Shown here in pieces: positions 41,926-50,220 of a DNA stretch of 64,000 bases. This DNA comes from Microbacterium hibisci (lineage in GTDB: Bacteria > Actinomycetota > Actinomycetes > Actinomycetales > Microbacteriaceae), in NCBI RefSeq assembly GCF_015278255.1, contig NZ_JADIJC010000002.1, positions 457,601 through 521,600 of the forward strand. The letters run 5' to 3'. Under the pieces are notes generated by a model that saw only the letters and a list, made by a program, of their open reading frames with translations, was not told the DNA's origin and did no database searches. The stretch's first letter is position 1. Each line of letters opens with the position of its first letter. The position numbers and the translations under genes are program-made.

Positions 41926-42276
41926 GTGGACGAATGGGTCTGGGGAGCCGTCGTGCTGGCGGTCGTGCTGATCGGGGCCGGCGGCATCGCCTGGTGGCTG
42001 GCGCGCGGCTGCGTGCTCACGATGATCGGCGCGGCGGGCGCCGTCATCGGCGGCGTCGTGGCGCTCATCAGCCTCGCGGTGCTGCTCGACCTCGACACCG
42101 GCCTGCGGGTCGCCTTCATCGTCACGGTGGTCTCCGGTGTCTGGCTGCTCGCGTGGGCGCTCGCGGGCGGCATCCGCGGGCAGCGGCAGCTGCGTGCCGA
42201 GGAGCGAGCGGATGCCGCATCCGGCGCCGTGGTCGTGCCGTCCTCGATCGCCTCCGGCCGGATCCGCAGCCTCTGA
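41926..42276 (+). CDS. Small membrane protein of unknown function
   Basis: A 116-residue protein with three hydrophobic segments (about 4-25, 30-55, 62-85) and an Arg-rich cytosolic tail. GTG 41926 stands seven bases after TACCCT (41913-41918), consistent with a leaderless start. No conserved motif is recognised. It diverges from the aminotransferase gene and precedes the second ABC exporter module by 109 bp. Confidence 0.65.
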   Translation: MDEWVWGAVVLAVVLIGAGGIAWWLARGCVLTMIGAAGAVIGGVVALISLAVLLDLDTGLRVAFIVTVVSGVWLLAWALAGGIRGQRQLRAEERADAASGAVVVPSSIASGRIRSL

Positions 42277-42385
42277 CCGAATCTCCGCCGGCGTCTCGGC
42301 GGACCGCGGCATCCACCGAATGGGGGATGCCTCCTCCTGCGGATGACCGCTGGGTGCGGCATCCGTTCACCGCCAGGCTGGAAGC

Positions 42386-43318
42386 ATGCAGACTCAGGCG
42401 GTGCGGGTGCGGAACCTGCGCAAGACATACGGCGACCGGGCCGTGGTCGACGGGGTGTCGTTCGAGATCGAGCGGGGCGAGACCTTCGCGCTCCTCGGCC
42501 CGAACGGCGCCGGCAAGTCGACGACGGTCGAGATCCTCGAGGGGTATCGGCGCAGAAGCGGCGGCGACGTCGACGTGCTCGGCGTCGACCCGGGCACCGG
42601 CGGCCTCGACTGGAAGGCGCGCCTGGGCATCGTCCTGCAGTCCACGGGGCAGTCGGGGCTCGTGACGGTGCGCGAGCAGCTGCGGCAGTTCGCCGGCTTC
42701 TATCCGGATCCGCGCGACGTCGACGAGGTGATCGCGGCGGTGGGACTCGAGGCCCAGTCGAAGACCCGCATCTCGAAGCTCTCGGGCGGCCAGCAGCGCC
42801 GCGTCGATGTGGCCCTGGGCATCATCGGACGTCCCGAGCTGCTCTTCCTCGACGAGCCCACCACGGGCTTCGACCCGCACGCCCGACGCGAGTTCTGGGA
42901 CCTCATCCGCCGGCTGCAGGCCGAGGGCACGACCATCGTGCTCACCACGCACTACCTCGACGAGGCGGCTCAGCTCGCCGACCGCGTGGCCGTCATCGCC
43001 GCCGGCCGGCTGCAGGCGATCGGCCCCGTGGCGGGCTTCGGCGGCGAGGCTGCGCGCGTGCCGATCGTCAAGTGGGCGGAGGACGGGATGCCGCGTCAGG
43101 AGCGCTCCGACGACCCCTTCGCCTTCGCGACGGCACTGGCCGCGCGGCTGGGTCGCGCGCCCGCCGACCTCGAGATCGTGAGGCCGAGCCTCGAGGACAT
43201 CTATCTGGGGCTCGTCGCAGAGGCCGACGAGAGCGGCGAGGGCGGCGCGGGGCGCGCCGGCGAGGGCGCCGCGGGGCGCGCCGGCGGGGGCGCCGCGGCG
43301 AAGGGAGCGGAGCGATGA
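42386..43318 (+). CDS. ABC transporter ATP-binding protein (DrrA-like)
   Basis: A 310-residue ATPase: GPNGAGKSTT (Walker A), KLSGGQQRRVDVAL (signature), LLFLDEPTTGFDP (Walker B) and TTHYLDEA with the switch His. The C-terminal 25 residues are a Gly/Ala/Glu low-complexity tail encoded by direct GC-rich repeats (about 43230-43305), unusual for the family. CAGGCT (42374-42379) lies six bases before the ATG. It is coupled to the permease (ATGA). Probably an exporter of a drug or lipid-like compound. Confidence 0.92.
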   Translation: MQTQAVRVRNLRKTYGDRAVVDGVSFEIERGETFALLGPNGAGKSTTVEILEGYRRRSGGDVDVLGVDPGTGGLDWKARLGIVLQSTGQSGLVTVREQLRQFAGFYPDPRDVDEVIAAVGLEAQSKTRISKLSGGQQRRVDVALGIIGRPELLFLDEPTTGFDPHARREFWDLIRRLQAEGTTIVLTTHYLDEAAQLADRVAVIAAGRLQAIGPVAGFGGEAARVPIVKWAEDGMPRQERSDDPFAFATALAARLGRAPADLEIVRPSLEDIYLGLVAEADESGEGGAGRAGEGAAGRAGGGAAAKGAER

Positions 43319-44202
43319 GCGTCACCACCGACCGGACGCCGCGTGAGCGGAGCGCCACCGCGGGTCGCGGCATCCGTTCATCCGCTCGTCGACGGAACCT
43401 GCTGGCCGTCGGACTCTGGCGCGCGCGCTTCGAGCTGGTGCAGTACTTCCGCTCGGGCGACACCCTGTTCTTCACGTTCCTCTTCCCGATCTTCATGCTC
43501 GGGCTGTTCAGCGTCGCGTTCGGCTCCGACGGCGACGTGCAGGTCGCGCCGGGCGTGCCGGCGATCTCGATGGCCGAGCTGTACCTGCCGGGCATGCTGG
43601 CGGCGGGCCTCCTGCTGTCGGGATTCCAGAACCTCGCGATGGACATCGCGGTGGAGCGCGGGGAGGGCATGCTGAAGCGCCTGGGCGGCACACCGCTCTC
43701 GCCGGTCAGTTACTTCATCGGCAAGATCGGGCAGGTGCTCGTCACGGGGGTGCTGCAGGCCGCGCTGCTGCTGCTGTTCGCCGTGACCGTGCTCGACGTC
43801 GAGCTGCCCACCTCGGTCGAGAGCTGGACGACGTTCGCCTGGGTGTTCGTGCTCGGGATCACGACGTCGGCACTCCTCGGAGTGGCGCTGTCGTCGGTGC
43901 CGCGCACGGCCAAGAGCGCGACGGCAGTGGTCGTGCCGATCGCGCTCGCCCTGCAGTTCGTGTCGGGGGTCTACCTCACGTTCTCGCAGCTGCCGGAGTG
44001 GCTGCAGAACCTCGCGGGGCTGTTCCCGCTGAAGTGGATGGCGCAGGGCATGCGCGCGGTCTTCCTGCCGGACGAGTACGCGGCGCTCGAGCAGAACGGC
44101 GAGTGGAACCTCGCCGGCGTGGCGATCGCCCTGGGCGTGTGGCTCGTCGTGGGACTCGTGCTGTCGCGGCTCACCTTCCGGTGGATCCGGCGCGACGCGT
44201 AG
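43315..44202 (+). CDS. ABC-2 type permease (DrrB-like)
   Basis: A 295-residue permease with six helices. ARFELVQYFRSGDTLFFTFLFP and the SGFQNLAMDIAVERGEGMLKRLGGTPLS stretch, here given in part, are typical of ABC-2 drug exporters, as is LPEWLQNLAGLFPLKWM near helix 5. It shares an ATGA overlap with the ATPase. A hairpin (CCTGCC 44203-44208 with GGCAGG 44214-44219) follows the stop, then the kinase gene 102 bp on. Confidence 0.9.
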   Translation: MSVTTDRTPRERSATAGRGIRSSARRRNLLAVGLWRARFELVQYFRSGDTLFFTFLFPIFMLGLFSVAFGSDGDVQVAPGVPAISMAELYLPGMLAAGLLLSGFQNLAMDIAVERGEGMLKRLGGTPLSPVSYFIGKIGQVLVTGVLQAALLLLFAVTVLDVELPTSVESWTTFAWVFVLGITTSALLGVALSSVPRTAKSATAVVVPIALALQFVSGVYLTFSQLPEWLQNLAGLFPLKWMAQGMRAVFLPDEYAALEQNGEWNLAGVAIALGVWLVVGLVLSRLTFRWIRRDA

Positions 44203-44304
44203 CCTGCCGGTGGGGCAGGGCCGCGCCCGGCGGCTTCCGGCCCCGGTGGCGCGCGTGCGCCGGCGACCGGGCGCCGGGGCCGAGACGGAAGGGATGAGGG
44301 GACG

Positions 44305-45573
44305 ATGCTGACGAGACGCGGCTGGGACGCGATCGTGTCGATCGTGTCGGCCGTCATCGCGATCGCCCTCGTCTTCCTGTTCCCGCCGGCCGGCACAGCC
44401 CGCACCGTGATCGCGCTCGGAGCGATCGGGCTGTTCGTGCTCGGCTACGCCCTCATCGGCCGCGACGCGATCGAGCCGCCGCGGGCCGCCTGGCGGTACC
44501 CGGCATTCCTGTCGGTCGCGGCCGTCGCCGCAGGCGTCGGCGCAGGGGCGGCGCCGTTCATGGCGATGCTGCAGACGCTCGCGTATCCCTTGGTGTGGGT
44601 CATCGGCGATTCGCGGCGCCGTGGCGTCGGCGGGTCGGCGGTCATCGCCGCGAGCGTCTTCGTCGGCGCGAGCTTCGGCTACGGCCCGACCGTGGACTCC
44701 CTTCTCGCCGGCGGGACCACCGCCGTCTTCTCCCTCTCGTTCGCGATCGCCATCGGGCTGTGGATCGCCCGCATCGCCGAATACGGCGAAGAGCGCGAGC
44801 GGCTCCTCGCCGAGCTGACGGCGGCGCAGAGCGAGGTCGAGGCACTCAGCCGGGAGCGGGGCGCCTCGGCCGAGCGCGAGCGCCTCGCCCGCGACATCCA
44901 CGACACGCTCGCGCAGACGCTGGCAGGACTCGTCATCTTCGCCGAGCGGGCGGGGCGGCAGTCGAGAGAAGGACAGACGGATGCCGCGGCCGCGACGATC
45001 GCCACGGTCGAGCAGGTCGCGCGCGACGCGCTCGCCGAATCGCGGGCTCTCGTGGCCCGCACCGCGGCGGTCCCCGGCGAGCCGGCCTTCGGGGCGGCGG
45101 TGGAGCGGCTGGTCGCACGGTTCCGTGAGCACGGCACGACGCGTATCGCGCTGGACGCCGACGCCGTGGCCGGCGAGCTCGATCGCGAGGCGCAGGTGGT
45201 GCTGCTGCGGTGCCTGCAGGAGGCGCTGTCGAACGTGACCAAGCACGCGGCCGCCGCGAACGTCGCGGTGCGCGTGGAGGTCGGCGCCGACGGCGCGGCC
45301 GCTCTCCTCGTGAGCGATGACGGGCGGGGCTTCGACCCGTCACAGGGCAGCACCGGTTTCGGGCTGGAGGGCATGAGCGGTCGCGTGGCGCTCGCCGGGG
45401 GCACGCTCGACGTGTCTTCGACGCCGGGGCGGGGGACGACCGTGACCGTGCGGCTGCCGGGATCGACCGAGTCCGGCGCCGACGCGGCGGAGGCGGCGAC
45501 GGCAGGGCCGGTCGCGCTCGCGCCCGGACAGCCGGTAGCCACCGATCTGCCGACGAAGGGAGCCCCGGCGTGA
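44305..45573 (+). CDS. Sensor histidine kinase (HisKA_3 class)
   Basis: A 422-residue kinase with about five membrane helices (10-160), a coiled segment, and the DHp His in ERLARDIHDTLAQTLAGLV. The ATPase domain has LQEALSNVTKHA, SDDGRGFD and GFGLEGMSGR. A 35-residue Ala/Pro tail ends the protein. GAGGGG lies just before the ATG. It phosphorylates the regulator encoded next (GTGA overlap) and likely senses a stress relevant to the DrrAB-like exporter. Confidence 0.92.
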   Translation: MLTRRGWDAIVSIVSAVIAIALVFLFPPAGTARTVIALGAIGLFVLGYALIGRDAIEPPRAAWRYPAFLSVAAVAAGVGAGAAPFMAMLQTLAYPLVWVIGDSRRRGVGGSAVIAASVFVGASFGYGPTVDSLLAGGTTAVFSLSFAIAIGLWIARIAEYGEERERLLAELTAAQSEVEALSRERGASAERERLARDIHDTLAQTLAGLVIFAERAGRQSREGQTDAAAATIATVEQVARDALAESRALVARTAAVPGEPAFGAAVERLVARFREHGTTRIALDADAVAGELDREAQVVLLRCLQEALSNVTKHAAAANVAVRVEVGADGAAALLVSDDGRGFDPSQGSTGFGLEGMSGRVALAGGTLDVSSTPGRGTTVTVRLPGSTESGADAAEAATAGPVALAPGQPVATDLPTKGAPA

Positions 45574-46202
45574 TCCGCCTGCTGATCGCCGACGACCATC
45601 CGGTGGTGCGCGCCGGCCTCTCCGGCCTGCTGTCGGACGAGCCCGGCTTCGAAGTCGTGGCCGAGGCGTCCGACGGCGACGAAGCCGTGCGGCTGGCAGC
45701 CGCCACGCGCCCGGACGTGGTCCTGATGGACCTCCGCATGCCCGGCGTCGACGGCGTGGCGGCGACGATCCGGCTGGTCGGCGGCGAGGCCGGCAGCCCG
45801 CCGCCGCGCGTGCTGATCCTCACCACGTACGAGTCCGACGACCAGATCCTCGCGGCGATCGAGGCGGGAGCCTCGGGCTACCTCCTCAAGGCGGCCCCGC
45901 AGGCCGAGATCGTCGCCGGCATCCGGTCGGTCGCCGCGGGCCAGTCGGCGCTGTCGCCGCAGGTGGCGGTGCGCCTCGTCGAGCGGATGCGGCGGCCCGA
46001 GCCCGAGACCGTGCTCACCGCGCGCGAGCTCGACGTGCTGCGGCTCGTCGCGACGGGGCACAGCAACAAGCAGATCGCCGTCACGCTCGGGATCGGGGAG
46101 TCGACCGTCAAGACGCACCTGCTGAAGGTGTTCGACAAGCTGGGCGTCGCCGACCGCACCCGCGCGGTGACCCTCGCGATGGAGCGCGGCCTGCTGAGCT
46201 GA
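45570..46202 (+). CDS. NarL/LuxR-type response regulator
   Basis: A 210-residue regulator: acidic residues in IADDHP, phospho-acceptor Asp in VVLMDLRMPG, Lys in YLLKAAP, and a LuxR-type HTH near 150-205 (LTARELDVLRLVATGHSNKQ, STVKTHLLKVFDKLG). The GTG overlaps the kinase stop. It forms the second exporter/two-component module in the window; the two regulators are only distantly alike. A convergent small membrane-protein gene begins 10 bp after the stop. Confidence 0.93.
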   Translation: MIRLLIADDHPVVRAGLSGLLSDEPGFEVVAEASDGDEAVRLAAATRPDVVLMDLRMPGVDGVAATIRLVGGEAGSPPPRVLILTTYESDDQILAAIEAGASGYLLKAAPQAEIVAGIRSVAAGQSALSPQVAVRLVERMRRPEPETVLTARELDVLRLVATGHSNKQIAVTLGIGESTVKTHLLKVFDKLGVADRTRAVTLAMERGLLS

Positions 46203-46212
46203 GAGACGCCGC

Positions 46213-46533
46213 TCAGCGCGACATGCCACCGGCGACCCAGAGGAAGCCGATGAAGCTCAGCACGCACGCCGCGACGCCGAGGCTGACGGGAAGCGCCGGG
46301 CGGGACGCACCCGCACCCAGCGCGGCCGCTGTGATTCCGAGGATCAGCCAGATCCACCATGTGACGAAGATCCCCACCATCGGGAGCACCCCGACCATGC
46401 TGGTGGCGCCGGTCACCGTGAGCTCGATGAGCACGAGCGACCCGAGCAGCAGCCCGATGCCCGCGAGCGCGATCCAGCCGCACGTCAGCGCTCCCGCGCG
46501 TCGGCGGGCGTCGAGGGGCGAGGGGGAGGCCAT
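46213..46533 (-). CDS. Small membrane protein of unknown function
   Basis: A 106-residue protein with three hydrophobic segments (about 15-40, 47-70, 78-100). Little polar sequence remains beyond an Arg-rich start. TAGGCT (46540-46545) lies six bases before the ATG, supporting a leaderless mRNA. No family recognised. Confidence 0.7.
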   Translation of the reverse strand: MASPSPLDARRRAGALTCGWIALAGIGLLLGSLVLIELTVTGATSMVGVLPMVGIFVTWWIWLILGITAAALGAGASRPALPVSLGVAACVLSFIGFLWVAGGMSR

Positions 46534-46567
46534 GCCCTCAGCCTAGGGTCGACGCCGACGGACATGA

Positions 46568-46610
46568 CGGATGCCGCGACCCGGCGCTGTGGGCCGGGCC
46601 GCGGCATCCG
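46568..46610. terminator. GGATGCCG-type hairpin after aceA
   Basis: CGGATGCCGCG (46568-46578) pairs with CGCGGCATCCG (46600-46610); inner ACCCGGC/GCCGGGC-like bases extend the stem. It lies 25 bp after the aceA stop and upstream of the small membrane gene on the same strand, fitting a terminator. Confidence 0.65.
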
Positions 46611-46634
46611 CTCGCTGCCCTGAATCGATCCGGC

Positions 46635-48230
46635 TCAGCCGAACTGGTTCATCGTGTTGTGCTGTCCACCGGCCTTGAGGGCCGCGTCGCCGGCGAAGTA
46701 CTCCTTGTGGTTGTCGCCGATGTCGCTGCCGGCCATGTTCTGGTGCTTCACCGTGGCGATGCCCTCGCGGATCTCGCGGCGCTGCACGCCCCTGACGTAG
46801 GCGAGCATGCCCTCGTCGCCGAAGTAGCCCTTGGCGAGCGTGTCGGTCGAGAGCGCCGCCGTGTGGTATGTCGGCAGGGTGATGAGGTGGTGGAAGATGC
46901 CGGCGCGGGCCGACCCGTCGCGCTGGAAGGTGCGGATCTTCTCGTCGGCCAGCCGCGCGAGCTCGGTGTCGTCGTACTCCACGCTCATCAGGTCGCCGCG
47001 GTCGTAGGCCGAGACGTCCTCGCCGCGCTCTGCGAGCAGGTCGTAGGCCTGCTGGCGGAAGTTGAGCGTCCAGTTGAACGACGGACTGTTGTTGTACACC
47101 AGCTTGGCGTTCGGGATCTCTTCACGGATGGCGTCGACCATGCCGGCGATCTGCTCGACGTGCGGCTTCTCGGTCTCGATCCACAGCAGGTCGGCGCCGT
47201 TGCGCAGCGACGTGATGCAGTCGAGCACGACGCGCTCCTCACCGGTGCCGGCGCGGAACTGGTACAGGTTGCTCGGCAGTCGCTTCGGGCGCAGCAGCTT
47301 GCCGTCGCGCTTGATGACGACGTCGCCGTTGCTGAGCTCCGCGTCCGAGATCTCGTCCGCGTCGAGGAAGGCGTTGTACTGGTCGCCGAGGTCGCCGGGC
47401 CGGTGGGTCACCGCGAGCTTCTGCGTGAGGCCGGCGCCCAGCGAGTCGGTGCGCGCCACGATGACGCCGTTGTCGATGCCGAGCTCGAGGAACGCGTAGC
47501 GCACCGCGTTGAGCTTGGCGATGAAGTCCTCGTGCGGGACGGTGACCTTGCCGTCCTGGTGGCCGCACTGCTTCTCGTCCGACACCTGGTTCTCGATCTG
47601 GATGGCGCACGCGCCCGCCTCGATCATCTTCTTCGCGAGCAGGTAGGTGGCCTCGGGGTTGCCGAAGCCGGCGTCGATGTCGGCGATGATCGGCACCACG
47701 TGGGTCTCGTGGTTGTCGATCTGGGACTGGAGGAACTCGGCCGCGGTCTCGTCGCCCGCCGCCCGCGCCTGGTCGAGCTGCGTGAAGAGCAGGTCGAGCT
47801 CGCGGGCGTCGGCCTGGCGGAGGAAGGTGTACAGCTCCTCGATGAGCGCCGGCACCGAGGTCTTCTCGTGCATGGACTGATCCGGGAGCGGACCGAACTC
47901 CGAACGGAGCGCGGCGACCATCCAGCCAGACAGGTACAGGTAGCGCTTGTTCGTGGATTTGAGGTGCTTCTTGATCGAGATGAGCTTCTGCTGCCCGATG
48001 AAGCCGTGCCACACGCCGAGCGACTGGGTGTAGACCGAGGAGTCGGCGTCGTACTCGGCCATGTCGCGGCGCATGATGTCGGCCGTGTACTGGGCGATCT
48101 CGAGTCCGGTGCGGAACCGGTTCTGCGCCCGCATGCGGGCGACGGACTCGGGGTCGATGGAGTCCCAGCTGGAGCCGTGCTGCTCCTTGAGGGTCCGGAT
48201 GGCGTCGATGTCGTCCTGGTAGGCGGTCAT
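46635..48230 (-). CDS. aceA: Isocitrate lyase
   Basis: A 531-residue enzyme splitting isocitrate to glyoxylate and succinate, the first step of the glyoxylate shunt. The catalytic loop is KQCGHQDGK (Cys and His of the KKCGH motif kept, second Lys replaced by Gln, as in the longer type of isocitrate lyase). IADIDAGFGNPEATY, ARTDSLGAGL and NNSPSFNWT are further family landmarks. AAGGAC precedes the ATG. It lies downstream of aceB on the same strand with a long hairpin between them. Confidence 0.96.
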   Translation of the reverse strand: MTAYQDDIDAIRTLKEQHGSSWDSIDPESVARMRAQNRFRTGLEIAQYTADIMRRDMAEYDADSSVYTQSLGVWHGFIGQQKLISIKKHLKSTNKRYLYLSGWMVAALRSEFGPLPDQSMHEKTSVPALIEELYTFLRQADARELDLLFTQLDQARAAGDETAAEFLQSQIDNHETHVVPIIADIDAGFGNPEATYLLAKKMIEAGACAIQIENQVSDEKQCGHQDGKVTVPHEDFIAKLNAVRYAFLELGIDNGVIVARTDSLGAGLTQKLAVTHRPGDLGDQYNAFLDADEISDAELSNGDVVIKRDGKLLRPKRLPSNLYQFRAGTGEERVVLDCITSLRNGADLLWIETEKPHVEQIAGMVDAIREEIPNAKLVYNNSPSFNWTLNFRQQAYDLLAERGEDVSAYDRGDLMSVEYDDTELARLADEKIRTFQRDGSARAGIFHHLITLPTYHTAALSTDTLAKGYFGDEGMLAYVRGVQRREIREGIATVKHQNMAGSDIGDNHKEYFAGDAALKAGGQHNTMNQFG

Positions 48231-48280
48231 GTCGTGTGTCCTTCGTAGTGGGGTGTGTTCGTGTCCCGAAAACCGGTCCC

Positions 48281-48334
48281 CATGTCCCGATCTCCACCGC
48301 TCAGCGGGTCGCCTGCGGTGGAAATCGGGACATG
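48281..48334. repeat. Long near-perfect hairpin between aceB and aceA
   Basis: The 20-base arm CATGTCCCGATCTCCACCGC (48281-48300) matches the complement of 48315-48334 at 19 of 20 positions, with a 14-base loop. It stands 17 bp after the aceB stop and 51 bp before the aceA start. It could end aceB transcription, protect an mRNA end or tune the aceB:aceA ratio. Confidence 0.75.
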
Positions 48335-48350
48335 GATGACGGATGCCTCG

Positions 48351-50015
48351 TCAGTCGGTCTCCGTCAGGAAGCGGGAGTACGCGGGCAGGGTCAGGAAGG
48401 CCGGGAACTCCTGGCCGAGCGCGACGTCGCGGAAGATCCCGGCCGCGTCGTCGAACCGATCGCCGTCGCGGCGGTCCGCCTCGGTGAGCACCTGGTCGAT
48501 CAGGCCCTCGACGTACTCGCGCGTGATCGGCGTGCCGCCTTCGGTCGTCTGGTCCTGATGGATCCACTGCCACACCTGCGAGCGCGAGATCTCGGCGGTG
48601 GCGGCATCCTCCATCAGGTTGTCGATCGCCACCGCGCCGAGGCCGCGCAGCCACGCCTCGATGTACCGGATCGCCACCGACACGTTGCCGTGCACGCCGG
48701 CCGCGGTGATCGGGCGGCCGATGTGGACGTCGATGAGGTCGGCGGCCTTCACCTCGACCTCGGGCCGCTGACGGTCGAGCTGGTTGGGCCGGTCTCCGAG
48801 CACCGCGTCGAACTCCGCGCGCGCCACCGGGATCAGGTCGGGGTGGGCGACCCACGTGCCGTCGAAGCCGTCGCCGGCCTCGCGCTTCTTGTCGGCGGCC
48901 ACCTTCTCGAACGCGCGCTGGGTCACCTCGGGGTCGCGGCGGTTCGGGATGAACGCGCTCATGCCGCCGATCGCGAAGGCGCCGCGCTTGTGGCACGTCT
49001 TCACCAGCAGCTCGGTGTACGAGCGCATGAACGGCACGGTCATCGTGACCTCGCTGCGGTCCGGCAGCACGAAGCGCGCCCCGCGGCCGCGGTAGTTCTT
49101 GATGATCGAGAAGATGTAGTCCCAGCGGCCGGCGTTCAGGCCCGCGCAGTGGTCGCGCAGCTCGAAGAGGATCTCCTCCATCTCGAACGCCGCGGGCAGG
49201 GTCTCGATGAGCACCGTCGCGCGGATGGTGCCGTGCGGCAGGTCGAGGTGCCGCTCGCTGAAGGTGAAGACGTCGTCCCACAGCTTCGCCTCTTCGCTCG
49301 ACTCGAGCTTCGCGATGTAGAAGTAGGGGCCGCGGCCGTTCGCGATCAGGGCCTTCGCGTTGTGGAAGAAGTACAGCCCGAAGTCCACCAGTGAACCCGA
49401 CGCGGCCATCGTGCGGCCGGTGCGGTCGGTGAAGCTGATGTGCTGCTCGGGCAGGTGCCAGCCGCGCGGGCGCATCACGATCGTCGGCGTCTCGGTGGCC
49501 GTGACCTCGTAGCGCTTGCCTTCGGGGCTGGTGAACGACAGCTCGCCGCGGATGGCGTCGCGCAGGCTCAGCTGGCCCTCGATGACGTTCTTCCAGGTCG
49601 GGCTGGTGGCGTCCTCCTGGTCGGCGAGCCACACCTTCGCGCCGGAGTTGAGCGCGTTGATCGTCATCTTCGGGTCGGTCGGACCCGTGATCTCGACGCG
49701 GCGGTCTTCGAGGCCGGGGCCGGCGCCGGCGACCTGCCACTCGGCGTCCTCGCGGATGTGCCGGGTGTCGTCGCGGAACTGCGGGTCGTGCCCGTTGCCG
49801 ATCTCGAAGCGGCGGCGCAGGCGGTCGGCCAGCCGGTCGTGACGGCGGGCGCCGAAGCGGTGGTGCAGTTCGGTGAGGAACGCCAGTGCGTCGGGCGTGA
49901 GGATCTCGTCGTATCGGGGACCGATGCGTCCGGCGACCTCGATCGAGGGGTCGTGGGTCAGGGTGGGGATGGCCCCGGTGCGCGTACGCATCGGGGTGGC
50001 GGTCGCAGGTGTCAT
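48351..50015 (-). CDS. aceB: Malate synthase A
   Basis: A 554-residue type A malate synthase joining glyoxylate and acetyl-CoA. Landmarks: ADQEDATSPTWKN, MRPRGWHLPEQH (catalytic Arg region), VLIETLPAAFEMEEIL (metal-binding Glu), GRWDYIFSIIKNYR, and LMEDAATAEISRSQVWQWIH with the catalytic Asp. The ATG at 50015 follows AGGAAG; an in-frame upstream extension lacks family sequence. It diverges from the RamB-type regulator, which in corynebacteria represses aceA and aceB. Confidence 0.96.
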   Translation of the reverse strand: MTPATATPMRTRTGAIPTLTHDPSIEVAGRIGPRYDEILTPDALAFLTELHHRFGARRHDRLADRLRRRFEIGNGHDPQFRDDTRHIREDAEWQVAGAGPGLEDRRVEITGPTDPKMTINALNSGAKVWLADQEDATSPTWKNVIEGQLSLRDAIRGELSFTSPEGKRYEVTATETPTIVMRPRGWHLPEQHISFTDRTGRTMAASGSLVDFGLYFFHNAKALIANGRGPYFYIAKLESSEEAKLWDDVFTFSERHLDLPHGTIRATVLIETLPAAFEMEEILFELRDHCAGLNAGRWDYIFSIIKNYRGRGARFVLPDRSEVTMTVPFMRSYTELLVKTCHKRGAFAIGGMSAFIPNRRDPEVTQRAFEKVAADKKREAGDGFDGTWVAHPDLIPVARAEFDAVLGDRPNQLDRQRPEVEVKAADLIDVHIGRPITAAGVHGNVSVAIRYIEAWLRGLGAVAIDNLMEDAATAEISRSQVWQWIHQDQTTEGGTPITREYVEGLIDQVLTEADRRDGDRFDDAAGIFRDVALGQEFPAFLTLPAYSRFLTETD

Positions 50016-50051
50016 GTCCCTGTCTTCCTGTGAGCGATGTGCGTGAGGTGA

Positions 50052-50093
50052 GGGATGCCTCCACCCGGCGTGTGCGTCGGGTCGCGGCATCCC
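50052..50093. repeat. GGATGCC-type hairpin in the aceB leader
   Basis: GGGATGCC (50052-50059) pairs with GGCATCCC (50086-50093), with inner ACCCG/CGGGT pairing. It lies 37 bp upstream of the aceB ATG, so if transcribed it would fold in the 5' leader. The outer sequence is the same as that of hairpins at gene ends. Confidence 0.55.
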
Positions 50094-50220
50094 GTGATCC
50101 GCGTTCTGCGTCGATCGTCGGTAGGTCGTGGAACCACTCTGCGGTGAAGTTCCTGCATCAACCCGACGGATTCAGGTGTGAAGTTTTCGGATATTTCTGC
50201 TTTCGTGACAGAATCGCGCC

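Noticed and set aside
46659..48248. Long plus-strand frame opposite aceA
   Set aside because: Mirror of a certain gene; no conserved sequence.
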